From assembly GCA_934675095.1 (NCBI GenBank), contig CAKUPC010000032.1, forward strand, positions 1 through 22,145: DNA of 22,145 nt. Direction: 5' to 3'. Of the stretch, positions 1 to 7,201 are shown piece after piece; position 1 is the stretch's first letter; every line of letters begins with the position of its first letter. Under the pieces are notes generated by a model that was not told the origin of the DNA, made no database searches, and saw nothing but the letters and a program-made list of their open reading frames with translations. The position numbers and the translations under genes were made by a program. This stretch comes from an uncultured Bacteroidales bacterium. GTDB lineage: Bacteria; Bacteroidota; Bacteroidia; Bacteroidales; UBA932.

Positions 1-234
1 GCCGCCCACTATCTCCACCTCGTAGCGGATGCAGGAGTTCGTGTCGATTAGGCTGTTGAAGCGCTCCGTGAACTCGGCGAGGCGGTGCGCGTTGCCGCGG
101 AAGGACGGCTCGTAGCGCGACGAGCCCACGCGGAAATATATCTCCACGGAGTTCTCGCGAATCTGCGCTGACGCCTCACGGCCGGACACGAAAAGCAGGG
201 CAAGCGCCGCGAACAGCGCTGCCGGAACTTTCAT
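1..234 (-). CDS. OmpA-family outer-membrane protein, N-terminal 78 codons only
   Basis: The gene starts at 234 and runs off the left edge, so only 78 residues are visible. It opens with a signal peptide (MKVPAALFAALALLFVSG..EASAQ) whose likely cleavage follows A-S-A. The mature part, IYFRVGSSRYEPSFRGNAHR, then AEFTERFNSLID and YEVEIVGG, matches the start of the OmpA-like peptidoglycan-binding fold common in Bacteroidales, where an FRxGxSxxxPxxxxN strand-helix precedes a GxASPEG-type motif. That motif would lie just outside the window. The ATG is the only one that leaves a complete signal peptide. A strong promoter lies about 95 bp upstream (329-360). Since DUF3868-OmpA and DUF3575 genes accompany fimbriae in this group, and one such pair is in this window, this may begin a second surface-structure operon going left. 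That is inference. The OmpA-like call is fairly sure; the exact subfamily is not. Confidence 0.72.
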   Translation of the reverse strand, partial: MKVPAALFAALALLFVSGREASAQIRENSVEIYFRVGSSRYEPSFRGNAHRLAEFTERFNSLIDTNSCIRYEVEIVGG

Positions 235-248
235 GAGCCTCGATATAT

Positions 249-264
249 TTGAGAACAATCTCAA
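249..264. promoter_or_regulatory. Inverted repeat in the 5' leader of the OmpA-like gene
   Basis: TTGAGA-ACAA-TCTCAA, a perfect 6-bp inverted repeat with a 4-nt loop. It ends about 15 nt before the start codon at 234 and would lie in the 5' untranslated region of that minus-strand gene. It could be an RNA hairpin or an operator half of the same kind as the larger palindrome at 365-396, which carries the same TTGAGA/TCTCAA core. Confidence 0.4.
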
Positions 265-328
265 CATACAACCATATATGTCATACAACCGTCCCGGACT
301 ATCTTCCATTTCCCCGGAAACACGGCCG

Positions 329-360
329 CAAATTTACTCACTATTTTCAGAGTGAGCAAT
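329..360 (-). promoter_or_regulatory. Bacteroidales-type promoter with a palindromic spacer, reading left into the OmpA-like gene
   Basis: On the minus strand a perfect -7 box TAAATTTG (336-329) is preceded, 20 bp upstream, by ATTG (360-357), one base off the TTTG -33 consensus. The 20-bp spacer is itself an inverted repeat, CTCACT-N8-AGTGAG (337-356), that fills the gap exactly. The predicted start of transcription is near 323, giving a leader of about 90 nt. The palindrome sits where a repressor or activator dimer would control polymerase access, so this promoter is probably regulated by a dimeric DNA-binding protein (inference). Confidence 0.6.
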
Positions 361-364
361 AAAA

Positions 365-396
365 TTTTGAGAAATTTTCCGAAATATTTCTCAAAA
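365..396. promoter_or_regulatory. Long AT-rich inverted repeat between divergent genes
   Basis: Arms TTTTGAGAAAT (365-375) and ATTTCTCAAAA (386-396) are perfectly complementary over 11 bp with a 10-nt loop, inside which TTT and AAA can pair further. It lies immediately upstream of the promoter at 329-360 and about 100 bp before the Rpn gene. It has no GC-rich stem and no convergent gene end, so an operator or cruciform is more likely than a terminator. Confidence 0.45.
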
Positions 397-408
397 CCGC
401 AACCTTTT

Positions 409-423
409 CTTGCGATTCGCAAG
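409..423. promoter_or_regulatory. Short perfect palindrome upstream of the Rpn gene
   Basis: CTTGCGA-T-TCGCAAG is a perfect 15-bp palindrome about 75 bp before the Rpn start. It could be an operator for the plus-strand gene. No good TAnnTTTG promoter was found for that gene; the nearest is TTGATTTG at 457-464, with one mismatch and no convincing -33 box. Confidence 0.3.
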
Positions 424-496
424 TTTTGCTTGCTGTTTTCGTGTTGAATTTTTTCGTTGATTTGCAAAAAATCGTAGTAATACAAAAGAAGAAAAA

Positions 497-1369
497 ATGA
501 TGACAAATGAGAAATTACCTAAATTCGCAAGCCTGCTCAGTGACGCGGGATTCAAAGCTGTACTTGCTGAGCCACGGAACAGAGCCGTTCTGAAAAAGTT
601 GCTCAATCTTGTACTGCCACATAACAGGCAGATTTCTGAGATTGAGAGCTATGGTGACCGCGAGGTGAACGGCTTCACGCCATTCGGCAAGTATTCTCGC
701 GTTGACATACGCGTCAAGGACACATACGGGAGGGAGTTCATAGTGGAGATGCAACGAGAGATGCACGAATGCTTCTTCCAGAGGTGTATGTGGTATGGTT
801 CAAATGCATACGGGCATGAACTTCCTGTCGGAGCGGAGTACGAGGATCTGAAGCCGGTCTATGTAATCGCGTTCCTCGAAGATGAACTTCCGCACGAGAA
901 TGAGGAGCAGCGAAATCCCGACAATTTCATTTCCTACTACCAAATGACAGAAAAAGTGACAGGTGAGTTTGCTCCTGAAACAATTATTTGTATTTTTGTC
1001 GAACTGGGAAGATTCATCAAGAGTTTGGATGAACTGTCAGGAAGTTTCGACAAGGCCTGCTATGTGTTCAAACATTCGGAAAAATGGAATGTCGGAAATA
1101 TTCCTGAAGAGATACTTGAAGACGAGGTGGCAAGAGAGCTTACAAAAGCCTGCGAGGTGGAAAACTTCCCCGCTGATACAAAACTAGATTACTTGAAGAC
1201 TATGTTTACGGAAATGGACTACAAGGCCGAGATGAAGGCCAATTTCAAGAAAGGCGCAACACAAAACGCCAGAGACAATGCTGTAAAAATGCGTACTGTC
1301 GGAATCCCCATTGAAACGATTGCGTTTTGCACCGGGCTGAGCATCGATGAGGTTAATGCTCTCGCCTGA
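497..1369 (+). CDS. Rpn-family PD-(D/E)XK nuclease (PDDEXK_2, 'putative transposase')
   Basis: This 290-residue protein has the hallmarks of the Rpn (recombination-promoting nuclease) family, PF12784-like. The N-terminal part KFASLLSDAGFKAVLAEP..LKKLLNLVL leads into the nuclease core, with catalytic Asp70 in YSRVDIRVKD and Glu84-Met-Gln86 in FIVEMQRE, the D...ExQ signature in which Gln replaces the usual Lys. The C-terminal tail carries the typical module RTVGIPIETIAFCTGLSIDEV (in two parts: GIPIETI, CTGLSIDEV). Rpn proteins are DNA endonucleases; E. coli members act in anti-phage defence and are restrained by small proteins made from the 3' end of the same gene. The core is intact, so activity is plausible. 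Start: ATGATG at 497, after an A-rich stretch. Base composition is visibly more AT-rich than the neighbouring fimbrial genes, suggesting horizontal acquisition. A diverged copy of the tail follows the stop. No insertion-sequence ends were seen, so 'transposase' in family names should not be taken literally. Confidence 0.88.
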   Translation: MMTNEKLPKFASLLSDAGFKAVLAEPRNRAVLKKLLNLVLPHNRQISEIESYGDREVNGFTPFGKYSRVDIRVKDTYGREFIVEMQREMHECFFQRCMWYGSNAYGHELPVGAEYEDLKPVYVIAFLEDELPHENEEQRNPDNFISYYQMTEKVTGEFAPETIICIFVELGRFIKSLDELSGSFDKACYVFKHSEKWNVGNIPEEILEDEVARELTKACEVENFPADTKLDYLKTMFTEMDYKAEMKANFKKGATQNARDNAVKMRTVGIPIETIAFCTGLSIDEVNALA

Positions 1370-1371
1370 CA

Positions 1372-1515
1372 ATGGGAAAGCCGTTCGTCAGGGATCGGCT
1401 TGAGGCCTGCCGGCTCGCAGCGGGCATTCCGATGGAAACGATAATCTCATGCACCGGGATAAGTGCTGAAGGTCTTAGCAACCTGGCGACAAAAGGGGCT
1501 AAGGTTTCATTGTAG
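1372..1515 (+). CDS. 47-aa ORF duplicating the Rpn C-terminal tail (stand-alone tail or gene remnant)
   Basis: An ATG two bases after the Rpn stop codon opens a 47-residue ORF in another frame. Its centre, GIPMETIISCTGISAEGLSNLA, read as GIPMETI / CTGISAEGLSNLA, aligns with the Rpn tail GIPIETI / CTGLSIDEVNALA at 12 of 22 positions, and both are preceded by an RDR/RDN segment. It is therefore a second, diverged copy of the tail module without any nuclease domain. Either it is the debris of a second Rpn gene or frameshifted longer tail, or it is expressed by coupling (stop, 2 nt, start) as a small partner. By analogy with the E. coli intragenic Rpn antitoxins the latter is interesting, but it is inference. 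It ends 27 bp before the convergent fimbrial operon. Confidence 0.5.
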   Translation: MGKPFVRDRLEACRLAAGIPMETIISCTGISAEGLSNLATKGAKVSL

Positions 1516-1542
1516 GCGGCAAAGACTGCCTCAGATAGAGCC

Positions 1543-3459
1543 TCAGTTGGAGAAGGAGACGGTGGAGAGGCCGGAGCCGAACTCGAAGTATTTGTTCTGG
1601 ACCCAGACGGTGGTCGCGGAGGCGGATTTGGTGGTGCGGAAGGCGCAGGGGACAATCTTGTAGGAATTGTCGGAGGTGGAAGCCATGGCCATATATTCCT
1701 CGTAGGAGAGGGATTTCGTGAATCCGAAGGAACGCTTTCCGGAGTTTATCATCGACTCGCCGTACCATGTGGACATATATCCGCTGCGCCATGCGTCGGC
1801 CGAGAGAGATGCGTCCGGGGCTATGCTGTTGTCCTCAGACTCAATCCTGAAATCGAGCGGAAAGAGGGATTCGCGCAGACCGGTGGGCAGGAGGATGTTC
1901 AGAGTGAACTGCCGCGAAAGACCGGTCTGAACCGTGGCAGGGCACTGGAAGCGGAAGTGGTAGGGGTTGCGGACACGGAAAATGACGCTGCGGGCAATCT
2001 TCACGTTCGCATTGGAACCCGGGTCGTAGAAAATTACGCTCTGCGACTTTTCCTCATCCTCCGGAAGCTGCGGGGTTATGGTGACGTGCCGCCATCCGTC
2101 AGCGGAATCCGCTGATGTCCACGACTTTATCACCGTGCCGTCCGGCGCGAGCGGGCGTTCCGTAGTGCGGTCGAAAGTGAGAATCGCGCTGTTGTCGGAG
2201 ACGGCCGGGGCGTTGCGCCAGTCGGGGATATATCTGTAGCGGAAGCTGAAGTCCGACGATGAGACGACTGTCGTGTCGGTGTAGCTGACATAGAGACGGC
2301 TCGAACCGTCGGAAATGTTTATGATGTCCTGGGTCACGACCGAGGATATGAAGTTGTTCGAAGCCGGTGCGGCCGCTGCCTCGGCTGCCGTGGGGTAGCC
2401 GTCGGAAGTGCAGGAGATGATGCTTGCGCTGTAGATGAAATTGCGGAGGATGTTGTAATACTCGGCCACGCCTGCGGTTCCGGCACGCACGAAGTCAATC
2501 TTGTAGTATGTCTCCGGGTGTCCTGCATAGCTTCCGCGGACGATTATCGCAGTGTTGGTCGCGTCATTGGAGAACGGACGTTCATAGAGACGCTTCACGC
2601 TCTTGTCGTAGGTCAGCGAGGCGGCGTCGGTGCCGGTAATCCGAGTTCCGGCCGGAAGAAAGCCCTCGAATCCCACATTCGACACCCCGTCGTAGGAGGC
2701 TGAAAGCTCGGCGTAGGAGCGGCTGACCCACGGATTGTTCCCGAAGCCGTCCCCGTCCGCGTCGGAAGTCTCGTATGTCGCGAAGGAATTTACGCTCATC
2801 ACGCACGGAGCCACGCAGCCCCTGTCCGGGACATTCCAGAGGGCATATCCCGAAATCTCGAAGTCGTCCGTCCTCGAAGAGACATCGACCCTCGCGAAAT
2901 TGCGGACAAGCGGAATCTTCGTGATGCGCGAAAGTCCCTCCTCTGACATCTCGTCAAGGTTTTCAGGGATGCCGTCCTCAAGCACAATCCGCTGCCAATA
3001 GGCATCCTGCCCGTTCGAGACCGTGAGCTGCCGCAGGACATAGTACTCGGTTCCGTAGGACACGGGAGCGGAGCCGAAGTCATAGTTCGCGACAAGATGG
3101 ATTATCCTCGGGTTCGGGGTTGCCTGAAGCGTCGCGCGGAAACGGTACTCCGTGTTCATGTCCGTGCCGAACACATCCGGTTCCACAGGTTCCGCCTTCC
3201 TGCATTCGACGAAAAATCCCTGCTCGTCAAAGACAAGAAGATGAAGCGAGGATATGCCTTCGGACGAAAATGAACGGGTCCTGAGGACATCGGCTTCCGG
3301 AACGCTGACCGAAAACACGAGTCCGCAGCCCGTGTGCTCAGGCTTAGGAAAATCGAGGCTTTCGGAACATCCGAGGATGCCGAAAACCACGAAAAGGAAG
3401 AATATGCTCCGACGGAGTTCCCTTATTATATAATATGGTATGAATATATATCTTCTCAT
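1543..3459 (-). CDS. Fimbrial accessory lipoprotein, DUF4906-like (last gene of the operon)
   Basis: The 638-residue protein is probably a surface-exposed accessory subunit of the fimbria. It has a long N-region (MRRYIFIPYYII..), a hydrophobic segment and the lipobox GILGC with Cys31. After this comes a fimbrillin-like beta-rich region: a VLRTRS Arg site near residue 40 where fimbrillins are usually trimmed by an Arg-specific protease, LHLLVFDEQG, LVRNFARVDV, and YYNILRNFIYSASI, the conserved 'NxLRNxxY' strand of this superfamily. The C-terminal half is beta-rich without a recognised domain. The start is placed at the ATG that overlaps the previous gene's stop (ATGA); the frame is open further upstream, but that would put 19 extra residues ahead of the signal peptide. 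It is translationally coupled to its neighbour. DUF4906 is the best family guess; a tip or adhesin role is inferred from gene order. Confidence 0.72.
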   Translation of the reverse strand: MRRYIFIPYYIIRELRRSIFFLFVVFGILGCSESLDFPKPEHTGCGLVFSVSVPEADVLRTRSFSSEGISSLHLLVFDEQGFFVECRKAEPVEPDVFGTDMNTEYRFRATLQATPNPRIIHLVANYDFGSAPVSYGTEYYVLRQLTVSNGQDAYWQRIVLEDGIPENLDEMSEEGLSRITKIPLVRNFARVDVSSRTDDFEISGYALWNVPDRGCVAPCVMSVNSFATYETSDADGDGFGNNPWVSRSYAELSASYDGVSNVGFEGFLPAGTRITGTDAASLTYDKSVKRLYERPFSNDATNTAIIVRGSYAGHPETYYKIDFVRAGTAGVAEYYNILRNFIYSASIISCTSDGYPTAAEAAAAPASNNFISSVVTQDIINISDGSSRLYVSYTDTTVVSSSDFSFRYRYIPDWRNAPAVSDNSAILTFDRTTERPLAPDGTVIKSWTSADSADGWRHVTITPQLPEDEEKSQSVIFYDPGSNANVKIARSVIFRVRNPYHFRFQCPATVQTGLSRQFTLNILLPTGLRESLFPLDFRIESEDNSIAPDASLSADAWRSGYMSTWYGESMINSGKRSFGFTKSLSYEEYMAMASTSDNSYKIVPCAFRTTKSASATTVWVQNKYFEFGSGLSTVSFSN

Positions 3460-5708
3460 CGCGTTCTGTCTCCCCATGTGAATGTCGTCTTGCCGCAGCG
3501 GTCCGTCCAGTACCATTCGTCATATACGCAGCGGACAGGACTCGCGGCTGTCGTGTAATTGCCTCCCGGACTGTAGGCGCGGCCGTCGCTTGCCCAGTAG
3601 TAGCTCGTGGAAGTCAGCAGGACAGGGATCTTGCCGCCGTCCGCGAGCATCACCATATATTCAATCTCGGCCTTGGTCGGAATCCGCCATCGCCCCGCCG
3701 GGTGGCCGTCCTCCTGATAGCCCGCACAGCGCTTCTGGGCATTGTCGTAGGACAGGGTGAAGCTTACCCCATAGGACGACGCTATGCGGAACGACGGGGC
3801 AATTATGTTGTTCACCATTGTACCGTTGTTGTCCGCAGGATAGTAGTAGCGGAGCTGTCTGCGCGTGCCGTCGGTGGCCGTTGCCGTCGTCCATGACTCA
3901 CGGTTCCATCCCCAGCCGGTGAATGTCGGGACAGAAATAGCATCCGTCCTCGGGTCGCCTATTATATAACTGGAACCCGCAGGGAGGGAGCTGACCGTAA
4001 CGACATACATGTACGGGTCCTGATTGGTGTCCGTGTATTCACCATTATAGACATATTTCCAGTCATGGTTGGTGTTCTGTCCCCCATTGATATACAAATA
4101 TCCCCTGTTACGGCTGTTCCCGCTCGTCCCGCCGTTAGGGTCTCCCGTACAGCCCGAATTGAGGTCCGCGGCGACATAGAGCGCAGGGTACTGAATGACC
4201 GTCAGCGTCTCCTCAAAGTCGGGGTCGTCCTCGTGCTGAATCGTGAAGGTCAGTTCGTATGCCGAGACATCGTAGTCCGCGCTATAGTCATTGACAAGTT
4301 CATGGGTGAAAACCACGCAGCTGTTGTCCGCGTCGTTCGCAAGACTGTACTTCGTCGGGGACACCACGACATCGCCCTCCGGAACATAGCCTGAGACAGG
4401 CTTGAGGTTGGTGGTGGTCAGCGACGCGGAGACAATCTTCACCGGATGGGAGGTGAAATACGGGATGGAGATGGAGTTGGTATTATGCATCTCGTAGGCG
4501 TTGCGATCGACCATGAGGTAGCGGTAGCGCAGCAGTTCGGCCTCGGTGCGCACGGTCTCGTTTCCCCACGGAAGAATTGTGTATGAGGGGGTTATCTCCG
4601 TGGGACGCTCCGGGTCGCCGCTGCCGAGGATGCTGACGGAAAGGCGTATGCGGTACCACGCGTTGCGGTCGAGCCGCCGCGCCACGGAGTTGAACGGGAC
4701 GGCGTAGTAGCAGGTGAAAATCCTGTCCTGCACTCCCCCTTCGTCCGTGTGCCGCCAAGGGACGGACAGGAGGATGTACGGAGCGTCGCCCTCTTCTTCA
4801 GTGCCCCACTCATTGAAAAGGGACCACCACGGCATCTCGTGCGTCCAGCCCGCGCTTATTCCGCCCTCGGTGGCAGGAAGCAGGCGACGCGGTCGGCCGA
4901 CATAGCTGAACTCGCTGTCTCGCCGGTCCTCATAGCTCATATCAGCGGCAAGATAGCCCCTGCCGACACCGTTCACAAAGGCGGCGTACATATTCTCCGT
5001 GTCCGGAGTCCAGTTCTTGTCCTCGATGTCAGAGTTGTTCACGGAGCTGACATAGAACGAAATCTTGGAGGCGGCGCGGAACATCTGCACATCCCCGCCG
5101 ACCAGAGTCCCGAGGGCATCGTTCCTCACGACCTTCCCCTCTCCGAACATCGCGAAGCGCTCCGGAACACTCCCGTAAGGCTCAGAATCACCGCTCGGGC
5201 CGAAGTCCGCGCTTATGACCGTCCGCCTCAGGTCATTCACTGTCGGGGTGTATGGCAGCGGCGAATTCGTATCGGCAATGTTCGCCACGGCATAGACGCG
5301 GCAGCTGCTCATCGTCGGGAAAAGCGTCCGCACTAATAGCTGGCTCATGGAAAAGCGCACCGAGACCTTGCCCGTGAGAGGGTCGGCAACAAGCCCCTGC
5401 GTGCCTCCCGTCACCGCTCCGGAGTTTACGGCACTCGCATATCCATCGACCGGCCAGACATAAGATGCCGGTGCGTCGTCGCCCGAACCGGCCGTGTAGA
5501 AATAGAGGCGGAAGTTGTCGATGCTGTTTTCGTTCCACCTGTCCTCGCCGTATTCCGTCGCCTTCGTCCTGCCGAAGTCGCCCGTGCCCATGGAAAGAAC
5601 AAACTCGTAGCAGCCAGCATTCACAGCGTTCCCCGTCTCCTTCACACAGGAGGCGAGCGCCACCGCAACTGTAAGCAAAACAAATATGTTCTTCACATAA
5701 ATATTCAT
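3456..5708 (-). CDS. Large fimbrial lipoprotein with C-terminal FISUMP/lectin-like domain
   Basis: This 750-residue lipoprotein (signal peptide with lipobox VALASC, Cys21) has fimbrillin features at the N-terminus: GDFGRTKATEYGED around residues 43-55 and IDNFRLYFY at 63-71. The last 90 residues, from about 660, form a separate module with CAGYQEDG, AGRWRIPTKAEIEYMVML, SYYWASDG and VRCVYDEWYW. This WRxPTxxE...YYWxS...VRCVxDxWYW pattern is that of FISUMP/C-type-lectin-like domains found at the ends of Bacteroidales surface proteins, including fimbrial accessory subunits. The likely role is a minor or tip subunit carrying the binding domain (inference). The start at 5708 is the only one giving a proper lipoprotein signal. 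The gene follows its upstream neighbour after 29 bp and overlaps the next by ATGA. I place it with DUF4906/FimD-like accessory proteins with moderate certainty. Confidence 0.75.
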   Translation of the reverse strand: MNIYVKNIFVLLTVAVALASCVKETGNAVNAGCYEFVLSMGTGDFGRTKATEYGEDRWNENSIDNFRLYFYTAGSGDDAPASYVWPVDGYASAVNSGAVTGGTQGLVADPLTGKVSVRFSMSQLLVRTLFPTMSSCRVYAVANIADTNSPLPYTPTVNDLRRTVISADFGPSGDSEPYGSVPERFAMFGEGKVVRNDALGTLVGGDVQMFRAASKISFYVSSVNNSDIEDKNWTPDTENMYAAFVNGVGRGYLAADMSYEDRRDSEFSYVGRPRRLLPATEGGISAGWTHEMPWWSLFNEWGTEEEGDAPYILLSVPWRHTDEGGVQDRIFTCYYAVPFNSVARRLDRNAWYRIRLSVSILGSGDPERPTEITPSYTILPWGNETVRTEAELLRYRYLMVDRNAYEMHNTNSISIPYFTSHPVKIVSASLTTTNLKPVSGYVPEGDVVVSPTKYSLANDADNSCVVFTHELVNDYSADYDVSAYELTFTIQHEDDPDFEETLTVIQYPALYVAADLNSGCTGDPNGGTSGNSRNRGYLYINGGQNTNHDWKYVYNGEYTDTNQDPYMYVVTVSSLPAGSSYIIGDPRTDAISVPTFTGWGWNRESWTTATATDGTRRQLRYYYPADNNGTMVNNIIAPSFRIASSYGVSFTLSYDNAQKRCAGYQEDGHPAGRWRIPTKAEIEYMVMLADGGKIPVLLTSTSYYWASDGRAYSPGGNYTTAASPVRCVYDEWYWTDRCGKTTFTWGDRTR

Positions 5709-5737
5709 GTTATACCAGCAATTTTTCCTTACATTCT

Positions 5738-7201
5738 CTAATCCTTTACAAGCACATACGGGCCGCCTAAAGCGTCGGTGGCCGCAAGGTTCACATTTCC
5801 GTAGGAGGCATAGACGACAACTTTCGCAGTGCCAACCGTGCCCGGAGCCTGCGCGATGCTGAGCGTGACGGAGTTGCCATCGACAATGCCCTCCGCGTAG
5901 TCAGCCAACGTGCCGTCCGCATGACGGAACTTGAAATGGTCAAGGTCTCCGCTCTTTTCCTCGAACACGGCATACCACTTCGCCCCGAGAGGAGTCGCGA
6001 TGGTGAAGCTGCACACAAGGTCACCGGCGGTGCGGGCAATCACCCTCATGCCGGAAAGTATATGGTTGTCGTCCGTCCAGACAATCTTGGAGCTGATGCC
6101 GACGGACTTGGTGTAATCGTAGTCAAATTCATTGAGAGCCCACGGCTGCGCGACAAGATTCAGGGACAGCTCGTGCCCGTTTACGCTGTCAATTGTGTAG
6201 CGATAGATGTGATTGCGCAGAAGGTTGAAGCGCAGACCCGTGTCGGCGGTTGAGTAGTCGCGGAAGTTGATGGTATATGTCCTGTCGATGCCGTCGAACT
6301 TCACGGCGAGGGCGGCGCAGTCGGTGCGGGCATATCCGTAAGTGTCCATATTCCTATATTCCGGAACATAGATTGTCCACTCCGTGCCGGAATCATCCCT
6401 CGTGAACGGAAGGGAGCCGTCGTCTGGAGAGTCGTTGTCTTCGGAATTATTGTAGAGATGCGTCGAATGGGCATAGTTCCAGTTTCTGGTGTCGTCGAGC
6501 ATATCAAGCGGAGCAGCCGCCCCGTAGCGGTTGTAGCGGACGAGGGAAACCGAGGATATGCTTTCTTCCAGCATGGCGCCGCCGCGGACGACGACCTTTG
6601 AAATTGAGCGGAGCAGGTCTATGCGTCCAAGATAGGCGGCGACGCTTGTGCTGAAAAAGAGCGGCGTACTGTAGGTGCGTATGCCGTACATCGGAATCGG
6701 CGTGGTTTCCGACGGCGTGAACGGCGCAGAGTAGCGGAACATGGACCAGGCCGCGCGGCAGACGTCGTCGATGGTCGTCACGCCCTCCTCAAGCCCGGAC
6801 GGAGCGGATGGCCAGTTGGCAAGCACCACAACCTTGAAGCCTGTCGTCGGTGGTGCCGCAATCGGGCCGCGCAGGGTCCATTCCTGCGGGCAGAGGCTGC
6901 CGGAGACCGGAAGAACCTCCTCGGGCACGAACTCGAACATGAAGCGGTCGTCAAGTCCGAAGAAGAGAATGTGAAGCCCGCTTCTGACATTGATGTAGTT
7001 CTCTCCGCCGGCTCCGTCCTCGTCGGTCTCGACTATGGCGCGGGTGGTGACGGAATCGTCAAATGTGGCGGCGATGTGCAGGCTGAGCTGAGGAAGAACA
7101 GCGTGCGGAGATTCGGGTGTATCAGCAATACGCGAGCAGGCTCCGAAAAGCATCAGAGCCGCAATAACTGCCATATTACAAATACACTTCCTTATCATCA
7201 T
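5738..7201 (-). CDS. Fimbrillin-like accessory lipoprotein (Mfa3/DUF4906-like)
   Basis: A 487-residue lipoprotein of the FimA/Mfa1 superfamily, third from the anchor end of the operon. The signal peptide ends in LFGAC (Cys22). A trimming site VTTRAI with Arg54 lies about 30 residues after the lipid Cys, the distance seen in fimbrillins matured by Arg-specific proteases. Further superfamily marks are GLHILFFGLDDRFMFEF, GFKVVVLANWPS and FNLLRNHIYRYTIDSV, the conserved strand near the end of the pilin fold, followed by a C-terminal extension with a second small beta domain. The chosen start (first ATG of an ATGATG) overlaps the stop of the anchor gene by 4 bp; an upstream in-frame start would add only ten hydrophilic residues. 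It is probably a minor shaft or tip subunit. It lacks the QINILSWKVV end shared by the major subunit and the anchor. Confidence 0.75.
   Translation of the reverse strand: MMIRKCICNMAVIAALMLFGACSRIADTPESPHAVLPQLSLHIAATFDDSVTTRAIVETDEDGAGGENYINVRSGLHILFFGLDDRFMFEFVPEEVLPVSGSLCPQEWTLRGPIAAPPTTGFKVVVLANWPSAPSGLEEGVTTIDDVCRAAWSMFRYSAPFTPSETTPIPMYGIRTYSTPLFFSTSVAAYLGRIDLLRSISKVVVRGGAMLEESISSVSLVRYNRYGAAAPLDMLDDTRNWNYAHSTHLYNNSEDNDSPDDGSLPFTRDDSGTEWTIYVPEYRNMDTYGYARTDCAALAVKFDGIDRTYTINFRDYSTADTGLRFNLLRNHIYRYTIDSVNGHELSLNLVAQPWALNEFDYDYTKSVGISSKIVWTDDNHILSGMRVIARTAGDLVCSFTIATPLGAKWYAVFEEKSGDLDHFKFRHADGTLADYAEGIVDGNSVTLSIAQAPGTVGTAKVVVYASYGNVNLAATDALGGPYVLVKD

Noticed and set aside
497..1369. Rpn gene as an active insertion sequence
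   Set aside because: No terminal inverted repeats or target-site duplication were seen around it; the family is a nuclease despite its 'transposase' label.
4749..5336. 195-codon plus-strand frame inside the large fimbrial lipoprotein
   Set aside because: It overlaps a well-supported lipoprotein gene and has no signal, domain or upstream start signals.
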